A stretch of 64,000 bases of DNA from Bacillus sp. E(2018) (GCF_005503015.1 NZ_SCOL01000001.1:248001-312000), one strand, 5' to 3'. Positions 1-9,359 are shown, counted from the stretch's first letter. Program-made: numbers and translations. Notes: generated by a model from the letters alone, not told the origin.

Positions 1-12
1 GTAGAAAAAAAG

Positions 13-52
13 AAAAGATCATTTCCTCATTTGATGGAGATGATCTTTTTTC
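13..52 (+). terminator. Rho-independent terminator of an upstream operon
   Basis: A 14-bp stem (13-26 with 36-49, one G-U pair) is followed by a T run. It lies just before ysdA; in Bacillus subtilis the gene before ysdA is rplT, so this probably ends the infC-rpmI-rplT operon lying outside the window (inference). Confidence 0.8.
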
Positions 53-73
53 ATTCTGAAGGGAAACAACAAG

Positions 74-325
74 GTGTTAATCATATATCTAATCATTTTA
101 AACGTAGCCGCTTATTATGTTATGAAAAGAGACAAGCTATCTGCTAAAAAGGGCGAATGGCGTACACCTGAAGCGAGGCTTTGGCTGATCGCTATTATTG
201 GCGGAGCACCCGGTATGTGGCTTGCTATGAAAAAGTTACGTCATAAGACGAAGCATCCCTCATTTCGTTACGGGCTGCCTCTTTTAAGTATGTTTATAAC
301 GGTTTTAGCAGGCTGGTTTATATAG
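74..325 (+). CDS. ysdA: DUF1294 small membrane protein (YsdA-like)
   Basis: 83 residues. The N-terminus is a membrane segment (about residues 1-17), followed by a basic stretch, a second hydrophobic segment with the GGAPGMWLAM motif typical of DUF1294 proteins, and a C-terminal membrane segment ending in GWFI. The start is GTG at 74 with GAAGGG about ten bases upstream. Function is unknown for the family. Position after a strong terminator and before the sspI/pheST region matches B. subtilis ysdA. It converges on cydB with only three bases between the stop codons and no terminator visible there. Confidence 0.75.
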   Translation: MLIIYLIILNVAAYYVMKRDKLSAKKGEWRTPEARLWLIAIIGGAPGMWLAMKKLRHKTKHPSFRYGLPLLSMFITVLAGWFI

Positions 326-328
326 AAA

Positions 329-1354
329 CTATTCTTGTTGAAGGTATCGTTTGTCTTTTAAGAACAATCTCCAGAAAATATAGAAACCTGGTGCCAAGAT
401 GGCGAGACCTACGATATACATAATCATTAAGGAATAAAATGTTTCCGGTGCCGTAAATGCCTCATAGATCGTTAAATCAGGATATACGATGTAAGGCAGA
501 TGAGCTAATCCATAACCTACGCTTGCAAGACCATATTGTAAAACAGTTGCTAATAGTGTAAGACGCGGCCGTCCAATTCCTGGGCGGTTTTGTTTTGGCC
601 ACCAAAGAGAAAAGTATGCAATAAGAAAGGCGACCAATGAAAGGATAAACCAGATTTTTTGATCCATTAGATTGTCGATAAGCCAACGTGATTCTGGAGT
701 TATGAACAATAAAGTAAAAAGCGCTGCGAGTAGTGTCAATGGTCCTAACAGAATGGCATTACTTCGATATAACCTATATGCATCCTCTTTTTTTGAAACT
801 CTTGCGTAATCTGCTAAAAACAACGAAGAAAGATACAACTCAGATGTAAGACCGAAGAGCACATACAAATAGAGTGTTGGACTTGAGAGCAGCTTTGATA
901 GTAATAAACTCTGTGTATCACCATCAACAGCAATGAACCCACCTTGGGAGATAGGAAGAACGGCAATTAACAAGGAGGGAATAAGCAGGCCCGAGATGCC
1001 TGAAATAATAAACATTGTTCTGCGATATCCTTGAACGGAATACGAGAACACCATAAAGGCACTTCGGATAGCAAGTAAGAAGAGAATCAATGAAACTGGA
1101 ACTAGCATGACCGTTCCAAGCGTGTAGGCACCCTTTGGAAAGAAACCAACAAACGCAACCACTAAAAGAACTAAGAACGTATTTGTAATTTCCCAAGTGG
1201 GAGATAAGAAACGATTCGCAATTCTTCCAGCCATCGTTTTATGGTTGTTGTAGATCATCGCCCAGAACCCAGCTCCAAAATCGATCGAACCAAAAATGCT
1301 ATAGATAAATATAAAGGTCCACATCATCAAAATCGCTAAAACTTCTTCACTCAT
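329..1354 (-). CDS. cydB: Cytochrome bd ubiquinol/menaquinol oxidase subunit II
   Basis: 341 residues, a multi-spanning membrane protein with about eight to nine hydrophobic segments. CydB pairs with CydA in cytochrome bd oxidase, which reduces oxygen to water with quinol at high oxygen affinity. The N-terminal GSIDFGAGFWAM matches the conserved start of CydB proteins, and the length is normal for the Bacillus type. It lies 16 bases downstream of cydA on the same strand, so the two are one operon. The maturation transporter genes cydC and cydD, adjacent in B. subtilis, are not in this window. Confidence 0.93.
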   Translation of the reverse strand: MSEEVLAILMMWTFIFIYSIFGSIDFGAGFWAMIYNNHKTMAGRIANRFLSPTWEITNTFLVLLVVAFVGFFPKGAYTLGTVMLVPVSLILFLLAIRSAFMVFSYSVQGYRRTMFIISGISGLLIPSLLIAVLPISQGGFIAVDGDTQSLLLSKLLSSPTLYLYVLFGLTSELYLSSLFLADYARVSKKEDAYRLYRSNAILLGPLTLLAALFTLLFITPESRWLIDNLMDQKIWFILSLVAFLIAYFSLWWPKQNRPGIGRPRLTLLATVLQYGLASVGYGLAHLPYIVYPDLTIYEAFTAPETFYSLMIMYIVGLAILAPGFYIFWRLFLKDKRYLQQE

Positions 1355-1370
1355 CCTTCATACCTCCTTT

Positions 1371-2711
1371 CTAACTTTGAAGTTTTTCCATATCTTTTGA
1401 TACAGGATTTCGTTTGAAATAAGCCGTTAAAATTAAAACGGTTAACACACTGAGTAACGCATATAGACCTAAGAATAAAAGGAAGAGTACGCCAAGATCT
1501 TCATTCTTAGTCGCAGCTTCGGCAGTCGTCTGAACGCGATAGATGGTCCATGGCTGTCTTCCGCTACAGCTGAATACCCAGCCGAACTCAATGCCGAGCA
1601 TAGAGAGAGGTCCAGATAAAACAAGCGACCATAGCAGCCATTTTGGAAAGGGTTTTCCTCTTCTTTTTACGAAGAACCACCAGTAGGCTAAAGCCACTGC
1701 TGCAAGCCCTAATAAAAGAGTTCCAATCCCGACCATTAAGTTAAAGAGCGTGTGTACATAAAAAGGTGGCCATGTTTCTCGAGGAAACTCGTACAGTCCT
1801 TTTACCTCTGTATCAAACTTTCCAGCAGCAAGCCAGCTGAGTGCCCAAGGTATTTCAATTCCGTACTTCACTTCCTCGGTCTTCGGATCTGTATACCCTC
1901 CGATTGCAAGTGGTGCATACCTTTGTGTCTCAAACAGCCCTTCTGCAGCTGCTAGTTTTTCAGGAGAGTGCTGGTGCAGGATCTGCGCTGAATGATGACC
2001 AGAAACCGCAGAGACAAAACTCATCAAAAGAGCGACGGTAAGAGACATGAACAACCCTTTTAAGTGATAAGCCCGTTCGCGTTCAGGTCGTTTCTTTAAA
2101 AGCTTAAACGCTGCTACTGAAGCAACCGCAAACGCTCCAGTCATATACGCCGTAATGGCAACGTGAAAGGAAGAGGATAGAAAGCTAGGATTGAAGAAAG
2201 CATCCCACGGAGAGACATCATAGATCGTCCCATCTGGTTTGATCTTAAATCCATCCGGTGTATTCATCCACGTATTAACCGCTGAAATCAAGATGGCGGA
2301 CGCAACAGCTCCTAATGCGACAAAGAATACAGATATCAAACGGAAGTATCTTGGCAATCTGTCAGCAGCATATACGTAGATCGACATAAATAATGCCTCT
2401 AAAAAGAAAGCGAAGATCTCGATCTGAAAGGGTAGTGAAATAACCTTCCCTACGATCTCCATAAAACCTGGCCACAATAAAGATAACTGTACGCCGACGA
2501 TCGTTCCTGATGGAATGGCAACCCCTAACAATACGGCAAACGCCTTTGTCCATCGTTTAGCCATGATGGCGTAATCGTTGTCACCTTTTACTTGATGTAT
2601 GATTTCGGCGATAACGATCATCAAAGGAAGACCCACACCGAGTGTTGCAAATATAATATGAAAACCTAGTGATGTACCAAAGAACGCTCTCGCGAGTACA
2701 ACTGTATCCAT
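1371..2711 (-). CDS. cydA: Cytochrome bd oxidase subunit I
   Basis: 446 residues from the ATG at 2711, preceded by an AGGAGG site at 2722-2727; an upstream in-frame start at 2756 has no ribosome site and would add 15 residues. CydA carries the three hemes and the quinol site. Visible family marks are the N-terminal FHIIFATLGVGLP with the heme histidine, the GRQPW motif near the C-terminal third (SGRQPWTIYRVQTT), and multiple membrane segments. The Q-loop is of the short Gram-positive type. First gene of the cydAB operon; I could not pick a convincing promoter or Rex site upstream. Confidence 0.94.
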   Translation of the reverse strand: MDTVVLARAFFGTSLGFHIIFATLGVGLPLMIVIAEIIHQVKGDNDYAIMAKRWTKAFAVLLGVAIPSGTIVGVQLSLLWPGFMEIVGKVISLPFQIEIFAFFLEALFMSIYVYAADRLPRYFRLISVFFVALGAVASAILISAVNTWMNTPDGFKIKPDGTIYDVSPWDAFFNPSFLSSSFHVAITAYMTGAFAVASVAAFKLLKKRPERERAYHLKGLFMSLTVALLMSFVSAVSGHHSAQILHQHSPEKLAAAEGLFETQRYAPLAIGGYTDPKTEEVKYGIEIPWALSWLAAGKFDTEVKGLYEFPRETWPPFYVHTLFNLMVGIGTLLLGLAAVALAYWWFFVKRRGKPFPKWLLWSLVLSGPLSMLGIEFGWVFSCSGRQPWTIYRVQTTAEAATKNEDLGVLFLLFLGLYALLSVLTVLILTAYFKRNPVSKDMEKLQS

Positions 2712-2860
2712 GATTCGGACTCCTCCTAAGAAACTAAGAACTATGTAAACAAACAATCTATAGTTAAGGTGTCAAAAAGAAGTGTGGTTTATGCATACGA
2801 ACATTCTGTCATACAGAGCTCGTCTTCTGTCATATGCTGACTTAAAGGGGGGATGAGTGC

Positions 2861-3463
2861 GTGTTAGACAATAGTAGTGTGTTCATCGAGGTGCTCAAGT
2901 TTAGTGGGATTTTTGCCCCTTTATTGTTCATTCTTCTTCAAGCGTTTCGACAGTTCTTCTTTCTTCCGGTGGGCCTGATCTGTCTTACAGGCGGCATCTT
3001 GTTTGGTGCAGTTGCAGGCGCGTTCTATTCAGTCATCGGGATCACGCTCTCGAGTGTTCTGTTTTACTGGGGAATGAAGAGTATGCCGAAACTGATGAAA
3101 AAAGTAAAAAAACTGCAAAAAAAGTGGATTGGAAAACGTATGCCGTTTTCGGTAGGTCAGATTGCCATTTTAAAGATGATTCCCTTTATGCATTTTCATC
3201 TGCTGAGTCTATGCTTGATTGAAATCTCGTCAAATTTTAAAGAGTATACAAAAGCTAGTATCATATCAAATGTTCCAATCGCTATTTTTTATTCTTCGTT
3301 CGGTTCGGTGTTGCTTTCTCTCTCGCTCGTTACTTCTGCAGCGATCATAGTCGTGTTATCTGTATTGTTTTATTTATTGAGAAGAAAAGAATGGGTCATT
3401 AAATGGAGTGAATTCTTTGAGGAAGAGAAAGAAGAACAGCAAAAACAACGCATGCCTGCATAA
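2861..3463 (+). CDS. TVP38/TMEM64 (VTT-domain) family membrane protein
   Basis: 200 residues with four to five hydrophobic segments and a lysine-rich cytoplasmic loop near residues 70-90. The segment FFLPVGLICLTGGILFGAVAG (shared hallmark: LPxGxxxLxGGxLFG) is the family signature of TVP38/DedA-like VTT proteins, some of which act as lipid scramblases; no specific substrate can be named. The C-terminus is charged (EEEKEEQQKQ). Start GTG at 2861 with GGGGGG at 2847-2852. Divergent from cydA and apparently a single gene. Confidence 0.75.
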   Translation: MLDNSSVFIEVLKFSGIFAPLLFILLQAFRQFFFLPVGLICLTGGILFGAVAGAFYSVIGITLSSVLFYWGMKSMPKLMKKVKKLQKKWIGKRMPFSVGQIAILKMIPFMHFHLLSLCLIEISSNFKEYTKASIISNVPIAIFYSSFGSVLLSLSLVTSAAIIVVLSVLFYLLRRKEWVIKWSEFFEEEKEEQQKQRMPA

Positions 3464-3512
3464 GGTGTGCTTTTTTATTAGAAATTTTTTTGCTTAAGAT
3501 GGAGCTCTTTGA

Positions 3513-3743
3513 GTGGTTGATTTCCACTCCAGGTTGCTCGCTTTCCATGGGGCGAACGGTGAGCCTCCTGTCTAGTTACAGTGACGAGCACTCGAGGTCA
3601 AAAGTTAAATGCTCAAGAAAGCAAAGTGCGCCGTCCTCGCCCATTTACCTTTTGCTTGTCGGGGCTGAACGAGTCACTTCCACTTTTCGTACTGACGCTT
3701 TGCAACGTTAGGAGTCTCACACCTTCCGCTTCAACCCAATTAC
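3513..3743 (+). repeat. Composite interspersed repeat, long copy 1
   Basis: This stretch, which fills most of the 417-base gap 3464-3880, is non-coding repeat. It opens with GTGGTTGATTTCC, passes through GCTCGCTTTCCATGGGGCGA, contains an inner module (GTCTAGTTACAGT ... CTCGAGGTCAAAAG ... CTTTTGCTTGTCGGGG ...) and ends in CTTCAACCCAATT. The same order of blocks recurs at 38853-39112. Short relatives lacking the inner module are at 11320, 16294 and 63142. An open frame across it is spurious. Confidence 0.8.
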
Positions 3744-3880
3744 AAATCAGGTTATTTAATAAAATCAAAGCATCCATCTTAAATAACAGTACGGAATCCT
3801 TTGTTATAAGAACGATCAAAAATTCACCCTCGAATGTAGGGCTAGTTAACGTTATAATAGCTAAGGAATGAAAGGTAGGG

Positions 3881-4381
3881 ATGAATGTGAAAATTGCAGA
3901 ACTCTTTTCCATGCAGAACGATTTGAACACTCGCATTGTAAAAGAACACAATCTTGATAACTCATCATTATTTGAACAAAGAAGATTAGCATTTCTTGTT
4001 GAGCTTGGTGAACTAGCGAATGAAACAAGATGCTTTAAATATTGGAGTAAACGTCCTGCTTCTGAAAAAGAAGTCATTTTAGAAGAATATGTAGACGGAC
4101 TACATTTTGTCTTATCGATAGGATTAGATTTGGGCTTTAAAGAGGTAGAGATAACCACTGAGGTTGATCTTGGCGAGAAAATGGACAAGATAGATATCAA
4201 TACTTTATTTTTAACTCTATATCAATCGGGGTCTAAATCTTTATCAAACGAAGAATTTCAATCGTTTTTTGACACATTTTTAGGGCTCGGTGTGAAGCTC
4301 GGTTTTTCTTTTGAAGAGATTGAAGAAGCTTACTTTGCAAAGAATAAAGTAAATCATGAACGCCAAGATACTGGCTATTAA
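3881..4381 (+). CDS. Dimeric dUTP diphosphatase (dUTPase_2 / MazG-like fold)
   Basis: 166 residues. Hydrolyses dUTP to dUMP and pyrophosphate, keeping uracil out of DNA and feeding thymidylate synthesis. The all-alpha NTP-pyrophosphatase motifs are present: an ExxE pair in VELGELANE followed by TRCFKYW (about residues 46-60), and a second metal-binding EEYVDGLHF (about 69-77). Length is normal for the dimeric family, which is unrelated to trimeric Dut. Start ATG at 3881 with AGGTAGGG just upstream; a TATAAT at 3853-3858 is a likely -10. It is separated from the following convergent sspI by a shared terminator. Confidence 0.88.
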   Translation: MNVKIAELFSMQNDLNTRIVKEHNLDNSSLFEQRRLAFLVELGELANETRCFKYWSKRPASEKEVILEEYVDGLHFVLSIGLDLGFKEVEITTEVDLGEKMDKIDINTLFLTLYQSGSKSLSNEEFQSFFDTFLGLGVKLGFSFEEIEEAYFAKNKVNHERQDTGY

Positions 4382-4406
4382 TAAAATAACTAAGTTTAAC
4401 CAAAAT

Positions 4407-4432
4407 AAAAAACCCGGGAATCCGGGTTTTAC
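4407..4432. terminator. Bidirectional terminator between dUTPase gene and sspI
   Basis: A short GC-rich hairpin (AAACCCGG ATT CCGGGTTT) flanked by A and T runs on both sides. It overlaps the sspI stop codon and would serve both convergent genes. Confidence 0.8.
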
Positions 4433-4635
4433 TTCAAGCCGTCTGAAAGGGTGTTTAAAATTTCTTCCTTCTTTTGCTGATCAGAGTTTTTCCAGATTAC
4501 TTCAAAAAGAACGCCAAGACCAGGAAGCATTTTCTCTTCTCCACTCTCGATGGCATCTACGATCGTATCTTGTAACTGCTCTTTATTGTTGCCAGTAACG
4601 TTATGCAAAACAGCTTTTCTTAGGTCTAGATTCAT
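4429..4635 (-). CDS. sspI: Small acid-soluble spore protein I
   Basis: 68 residues, [13 protein letters not shown] at the N-terminus and [13 protein letters not shown] in the middle, both characteristic of SspI, a minor spore protein made in the forespore. The length fits the family. AGGTG is just upstream of the ATG on the minus strand. In B. subtilis sspI is transcribed by sigma-G; I looked for the sigma-G elements upstream and found no convincing pair. It shows that the organism sporulates, together with gerE and gerM. Confidence 0.92.
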   Translation of the reverse strand: MNLDLRKAVLHNVTGNNKEQLQDTIVDAIESGEEKMLPGLGVLFEVIWKNSDQQKKEEILNTLSDGLK

Positions 4636-4741
4636 GGATATGCACCTCTATTAATTTTTTCTTTTTTTATTGTGTACGTTCTAGGCATGTTTTATGAGTA
4701 AAAAGGTAAAATATTTATGATTTAAAGGAGAACACTTGAAA

Positions 4742-5509
4742 ATGAAGCACATTGAATCAGAATCCAACGCTTCCTTGAAGCAATGGAAAAAACTTCATAC
4801 CAAAAAAGAACGTGAAAAATCAGGGACCTTTTTACTTGAAGGTCCACATCTTATAGAAGAAGCAATCGCGTCTGGTGCAAAACTTCAACATGTGATCGTT
4901 GAAGAAAATTTTGAAATCAACGAGACCTGGTTAAAGGAAAAATTCAGCCTTTGGTCTGTTCCGGCGAAGTTAATGAAACAGCTTTCTGAAACGGAAAAAC
5001 CTCAAGGGATCATTGCCGTTTGTGAAATGATGGATCAATCTGAAGAACTCATTAAAAACGGAGGACGCTACCTTTTAATCGACGGTGTTCAAGACCCTGG
5101 AAATCTTGGTACGATTATTCGAACAGCGGATAGCGCGGGTCTTGATGGCGTATTCTTGGGTGAAGGTACAGCGGATCTTTATAATGGTAAAACCGTTCGA
5201 TCAACACAAGGATCGTTGTTTCATCTACCGATCGTGAAAGCGAACCTTCTAGAGGTAATTGAGCAGTGTAAGGAGCATGATCTGCCCGTTTTATCGACTT
5301 CTCTTCAAAATTCTGTGGATATGCGAGAAACGCCTGAAGTAAGTGGGTTTGCTTTAATCATGGGTAATGAAGGCGCAGGTGTGCAGGAGATTCTTCAACA
5401 AGCATCAACGTTGAATGTAAAGATCCCGATCTTTGGAAGTGCGGAGTCCCTAAACGTATCTGTAGCAACAGGCATTCTTTTGTATGAATTACAGCGAAAT
5501 CGAACGTAA
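4742..5509 (+). CDS. ysgA: TrmH/SpoU family RNA 2'-O-methyltransferase
   Basis: 255 residues. Transfers methyl from SAM to a ribose 2'-OH of rRNA or tRNA. The N-terminal substrate-binding domain (residues 1-95) has KKLHTKKER and FLLEGPHLIEEA; the C-terminal SPOUT knot domain shows DGVQDPGNLGTIIRTADSAG (motif 1), IMGNEGAGV (motif 2) and SLNVSVATGILLYE (motif 3). The ATG at 4742 (MKHIES) matches the start of the B. subtilis relative; a TTG two codons earlier is closer to the AAAGGAG site and remains possible. The exact target nucleotide cannot be inferred. Confidence 0.85.
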   Translation: MKHIESESNASLKQWKKLHTKKEREKSGTFLLEGPHLIEEAIASGAKLQHVIVEENFEINETWLKEKFSLWSVPAKLMKQLSETEKPQGIIAVCEMMDQSEELIKNGGRYLLIDGVQDPGNLGTIIRTADSAGLDGVFLGEGTADLYNGKTVRSTQGSLFHLPIVKANLLEVIEQCKEHDLPVLSTSLQNSVDMRETPEVSGFALIMGNEGAGVQEILQQASTLNVKIPIFGSAESLNVSVATGILLYELQRNRT

Positions 5510-5523
5510 TTTGTGACATAGCG

Positions 5524-5553
5524 TTGCAATTATAGAATTTTTTCATATATAAT
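5524..5553 (+). promoter_or_regulatory. Sigma-A promoter for the pheST T-box leader
   Basis: TTGCAA at 5524-5529 and a perfect TATAAT at 5548-5553 with 18 bases between. Transcription would start near 5560, just ahead of the T-box. Confidence 0.6.
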
Positions 5554-5565
5554 GAAAAAGATGAA

Positions 5566-5816
5566 TGGAATAGTATTAAAAACGCAGATGGAGAAAAGTA
5601 GATAATGATTCCGCCAAAAAGGGAGGAAATGTCTTAGACTGTGAGCATTTCTTTGGTAGGTATTATTGAATTCACTCCGGAGTTGTCACCTGAAATGATT
5701 AGTAGGGCTGACCGGTGAAGAGCCGTTATTAAAATGAAGTGAACAGTGTATTTTTTCATTGTTAAATTGGGTGGTACCGCGAACTCCTCGTCCCTTATTG
5801 GATGAGGAGTTTTTTA
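5566..5816 (+). promoter_or_regulatory. T-box leader, tRNA-Phe responsive
   Basis: The conserved T-box bulge GGGTGGTACCGCG is at 5769-5781, followed by a terminator (CTCCTCGTCCC ... GGATGAGGAG and a T run, 5783-5815). Upstream, the Stem I 3' side reads GAA-TTC-ACTCCGGAGT, giving TTC (Phe) as specifier codon, which agrees with the downstream pheS. Uncharged tRNA-Phe is expected to stabilise the antiterminator and raise pheST expression. Confidence 0.93.
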
Positions 5817-5840
5817 TATTTTTTTAGGAGGGGTTGCACG

Positions 5841-6875
5841 GTGAAAGACCGTTTAGAAACTCTAAAAGTTGAAGCGATCGGCCAGATCAAAGAAGCCGAA
5901 GATCTAAAAGATCTGCAAGCTGTTAAGGTAGCTTATTTAGGAAAGAAAGGACCCATTACTGAAGTCTTAAAAGGAATGGGGAAATTGTCTGCTGAAGAAA
6001 GACCTGTTATTGGAGCTTATGCCAACGAAGTTCGTGACAGCATCCAACAGGAATTAGATCAAAAACAGACAGAGCTTGAAAATGCAGCGATTGCTGAAAA
6101 ACTTTCAAAAGAAACGATCGATGTTTCATTACCAGGAAGACCAGTAAAGAAAGGAAATCCGCATCCGTTAACAGCTGTTGTTACCGAGATTGAAGATCTT
6201 TTCTTAAGCATGGGCTTTACCATCGCTGAAGGACCTGAAGTCGAAACTGATTATTACAATTTTGAAGCGTTAAACTTACCAAAGGGACACCCTGCTCGTG
6301 ATATGCAGGACTCCTTCTTCATTACAGAAGATATCCTTCTTCGTACACAAACATCACCTGTTCAAGCGCGTACGATGGAAAAGCATGAAGGAGAAGGACC
6401 AGTAAAAATCATTTCTCCAGGGAAGGTTTACCGAAGAGATAACGATGATGCGACACACTCTCATCAGTTCATGCAGATCGAAGGACTTGTTGTTGATGAA
6501 AATGTTCGTTTAAGTGATTTAAAAGGAGTTCTTGAAACGTTCGCTAAGAAAATGTTTGGTGAAGATCGAAAAATTCGTCTTCGTCCAAGTTTCTTCCCTT
6601 TTACAGAACCATCTGTCGAAATGGATATCTCTTGCTTTAAGTGCAGCGGAAAAGGCTGTTCGATCTGTAAGCAAACAGGTTGGATCGAGATTCTAGGAGC
6701 TGGAATGGTTCATCCGAACGTGCTTGAGATGGCAGGATTCGATTCAAAGAAATACACAGGTTTTGCATTTGGTATGGGACCTGAGCGTATCGCGATGCTC
6801 AAATATGGAATTGATGATATTCGTCATTTCTATGCGAACGATATCCGGTTTTTAAAACAATTTAAAAATGCATAA
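5841..6875 (+). CDS. pheS: Phenylalanyl-tRNA synthetase alpha subunit
   Basis: 344 residues, same as B. subtilis PheS. Charges tRNA-Phe as part of the alpha2-beta2 enzyme. Class II motif 2 ([22 protein letters not shown]) and motif 3 ([19 protein letters not shown]) are intact, and the cysteine pairs CFKCSGKGC and CKQTGW are typical of the bacterial alpha chain. I choose the GTG at 5841 with AGGAGGGG at 5826-5833; an in-frame ATG at 5802 lies inside the T-box terminator and is not credible. It is followed by pheT after 18 bases. Confidence 0.97.
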   Translation: MKDRLETLKVEAIGQIKEAEDLKDLQAVKVAYLGKKGPITEVLKGMGKLSAEERPVIGAYANEVRDSIQQELDQKQTELENAAIAEKLSKETIDVSLPGRPVKKGNPHPLTAVVTEIEDLFLSMGFTIAEGPEVETDYYNFEALNLPKGHPARDMQDSFFITEDILLRTQTSPVQARTMEKHEGEGPVKIISPGKVYRRDNDDATHSHQFMQIEGLVVDENVRLSDLKGVLETFAKKMFGEDRKIRLRPSFFPFTEPSVEMDISCFKCSGKGCSICKQTGWIEILGAGMVHPNVLEMAGFDSKKYTGFAFGMGPERIAMLKYGIDDIRHFYANDIRFLKQFKNA

Positions 6876-6893
6876 CTTGAGGAGGGGAATTAT

Positions 6894-9317
6894 ATGCTAA
6901 TCTCTTATAACTGGCTTAAAGAATATGTAAACGTAGAAATCTCACCGTCTGAGCTCGCAGATAAAATTACAAAGAGCGGTATTGAAGTCGAGATGGTAGA
7001 GTCATTAAATAAAGGAATCAGCGGAGTAGTAGTTGGATATGTAGAAGAATGCATCCAGCATCCGAACGCTGACAAGCTTAGAGTTTGTAAAGTAGATGTG
7101 GGGCAAGGTGAAGTTTCACAGATCGTTTGTGGTGCACCAAACGTAGCTCAAGGCCAAAAAGTGGCTGTGGCTGTACCTGGAGCCGTGCTTCCGGGTAACT
7201 TTAAAATTAAAAAAGCAAAACTTCGCGGTGAAGAATCACACGGAATGATTTGTTCACTTACAGAGTTAGGCGTAGACACAAAATTAGTACCAAAAGAATA
7301 TGCAACCGGAATTTTTGTAATGCCATCTGACGCAGAGCCGGGAAGTGATGCTTTAGAATACTTAAACCTGCATGATCATGTATTGGAACTTGGACTTACT
7401 CCGAACCGTGCTGATTGTCTGAATGTTATCGGTGTTGCCAATGAAGTAGCAGCAATTCTAGAACAAGAAGTGAAACTTCCAAACACATCGATCAACACAT
7501 CAGAAGAAAAAGCAGAGGATTTTATTTCCGTTCAAATCGAATCGCTTGAAGATAACCCGTATTACGGAGCGATGATTATCCGTGATGTTAAGATTGGTCC
7601 TTCGCCGCTTTGGATGCAGAACCGATTAATGGCATCAGGCATTCGTCCGATCAATAACATTGTTGATATCACAAATTATGTACTTCTTGAATATGGTCAG
7701 CCACTACACGCGTTTGACTATAACCGATTAGGTTCTAAAGAGATTGTCATCCGACGTGCTACACAAGGTGAACACATTCAAACGCTTGATGATCAGGATC
7801 GTAAACTTAAAGATACTCACTTAGTGATCACGAATGGTAAAGATCCAATTGCTGTAGCAGGTGTTATGGGCGGAGCTACGAGTGAAGTTCAAGCTGACAC
7901 TACAAACGTACTTTTAGAGGCAGCCTATTTTGCTTCAGGTCGTGTAAGAGCCGCTTCAAAAGATCTTGGCTTACGTAGTGAAGCAAGTTCTAGATATGAA
8001 AAGGGCATCGACCGTAACCGTGTGTATGCAGCAGCAATGAGAGCAGCTAGCCTTATGGCCGAGCTTGCTGGAGGCAAAGTAGCTGAAGGAATCGTTGAGG
8101 CTGGTAAGCGCGAAGTAAACACATACAGTGTGAAGATGGATGTTTCAAGAATGAACAACCTTTTGGGAACAGCGATTACATCCGAACAGACTGCGTCTAT
8201 CTTTGACCGTTTAGGTTTTGGATATAAAGAGTCTGACGGACAATTCGAAGTAAACGTTCCTTCCCGCAGACCTGACATTACGATTGAAGCAGATTTAATT
8301 GAAGAAGTAGGACGTATTTATGGATATGATCGTATCCCAACTACTTACCTTTTATCAGAAGCGCGTCCGGGTGGCCTAACGAAGAATCAGGCACAACGCC
8401 GTAATATCAGAACGTATCTAGAAGGTGCGGGGCTATATCAAGCTGTAACGTATGCATTGACTACCCCTGCAAAGTCTACTCATTTTTCATTCAGTGGAGA
8501 GAAGGTATATCCGATCTCAGTTGCGCATCCGATGAGTGAAGAGCGCAGTACGTTAAGAATGAGTTTATTGCCACAGCTTCTAGAAGTGCTTCAGTACAAC
8601 AGAAATCGTTCGATGGAAGACCTTGCTATCTATGAGATGGGATCAGTCTTCATCAATCGCCAAGAGGTATTAACAGATCTCCCTGAAGAATATGTATTTG
8701 TATCAGGAGCTGTTACTGGTGTATTTAACGAGCATCTTTGGCAAGGCGAAAGAAAGACTGTTGATTTCTATGTGTTAAAAGGTATTCTTGAAGGTCTCAT
8801 GGGTGAACTGAACCTTTCTGAACGCATCACATATGAAGCTGGAGAAATTGAGAACATGCATCCAGGAAGAACAGCGATCGTAAAAATTGATGGCATTTCT
8901 GTTGGATTTGTTGGTCAGCTTCACCCCGCTCTTCAAAAAGAGCTAGATCTAAAAGATACGTATGTGTTCGAATTGAACGCAACTAGTCTCCTAGAGAAGG
9001 AAACGGATCAGATGGTCTATCAAACATTGCCGCGTTACCCTTCAATGACACGAGATATCGCCCTTGTAGTTGATCAAGAACTTCCGGCAGGAGACCTGAC
9101 AACTGTGATTCAGGCTGCTGGTGGAGCATTGTTAAAAGAAGTAAATCTTTTTGATCTGTATGAAGGTGAAAAGATGGAAGCCGGTAAGAAATCACTTGCG
9201 TTTTCACTAAAGTATTTTGATCCAGAGCGAACGTTAACAGATGAAGAAGTCGTAACGGCGCATAACCGCGTATTAAAGAGCTTAGAAGAACGCTTCGGCG
9301 CTCAGCTAAGAAAATAA
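6894..9317 (+). CDS. pheT: Phenylalanyl-tRNA synthetase beta subunit
   Basis: 807 residues, the normal size. Order of domains: EMAP/tRNA-binding OB-fold (about 40-150, with CGAPNVAQGQKVAVA), B3/B4 editing domain (about 200-390), B5 domain, catalytic-like core (IEEVGRIYGYDRIPTT), and the C-terminal ferredoxin-like anticodon-binding domain (YPSMTRDIALVV ... SLAFSLKYFDPERTLTDEEV). The editing domain removes tyrosine from misacylated tRNA-Phe. GAGGAGGGG precedes the ATG. Cotranscribed with pheS and ended by a strong shared terminator. Confidence 0.97.
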   Translation: MLISYNWLKEYVNVEISPSELADKITKSGIEVEMVESLNKGISGVVVGYVEECIQHPNADKLRVCKVDVGQGEVSQIVCGAPNVAQGQKVAVAVPGAVLPGNFKIKKAKLRGEESHGMICSLTELGVDTKLVPKEYATGIFVMPSDAEPGSDALEYLNLHDHVLELGLTPNRADCLNVIGVANEVAAILEQEVKLPNTSINTSEEKAEDFISVQIESLEDNPYYGAMIIRDVKIGPSPLWMQNRLMASGIRPINNIVDITNYVLLEYGQPLHAFDYNRLGSKEIVIRRATQGEHIQTLDDQDRKLKDTHLVITNGKDPIAVAGVMGGATSEVQADTTNVLLEAAYFASGRVRAASKDLGLRSEASSRYEKGIDRNRVYAAAMRAASLMAELAGGKVAEGIVEAGKREVNTYSVKMDVSRMNNLLGTAITSEQTASIFDRLGFGYKESDGQFEVNVPSRRPDITIEADLIEEVGRIYGYDRIPTTYLLSEARPGGLTKNQAQRRNIRTYLEGAGLYQAVTYALTTPAKSTHFSFSGEKVYPISVAHPMSEERSTLRMSLLPQLLEVLQYNRNRSMEDLAIYEMGSVFINRQEVLTDLPEEYVFVSGAVTGVFNEHLWQGERKTVDFYVLKGILEGLMGELNLSERITYEAGEIENMHPGRTAIVKIDGISVGFVGQLHPALQKELDLKDTYVFELNATSLLEKETDQMVYQTLPRYPSMTRDIALVVDQELPAGDLTTVIQAAGGALLKEVNLFDLYEGEKMEAGKKSLAFSLKYFDPERTLTDEEVVTAHNRVLKSLEERFGAQLRK

Positions 9318-9324
9318 ATTACAC

Positions 9325-9358
9325 AAAAACCGGTTCATCGATTGATGAACCGGTTTTT
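9325..9358. terminator. Bidirectional terminator between pheT and rnhC
   Basis: Perfect inverted repeat AAAACCGGTTCATC / GATGAACCGGTTTT around a GATT loop, with T runs on both strands. Confidence 0.9.
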
Positions 9359-9359
9359 A

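Noticed and set aside
3490-3871. Two overlapping forward ORFs of 73 and 96 codons
   Set aside because: They run through the composite repeat, have no ribosome site and differ between copies of the repeat.
3613-4200. 195-codon reverse ORF opposite the dUTPase gene
   Set aside because: Antisense to a clearly conserved gene and reading into the repeat; serine-rich composition typical of a shadow frame.
4636-4735. Sigma-G promoter for sspI
   Set aside because: CATA-like strings occur on the minus strand, but none has a matching -35 at the right distance.
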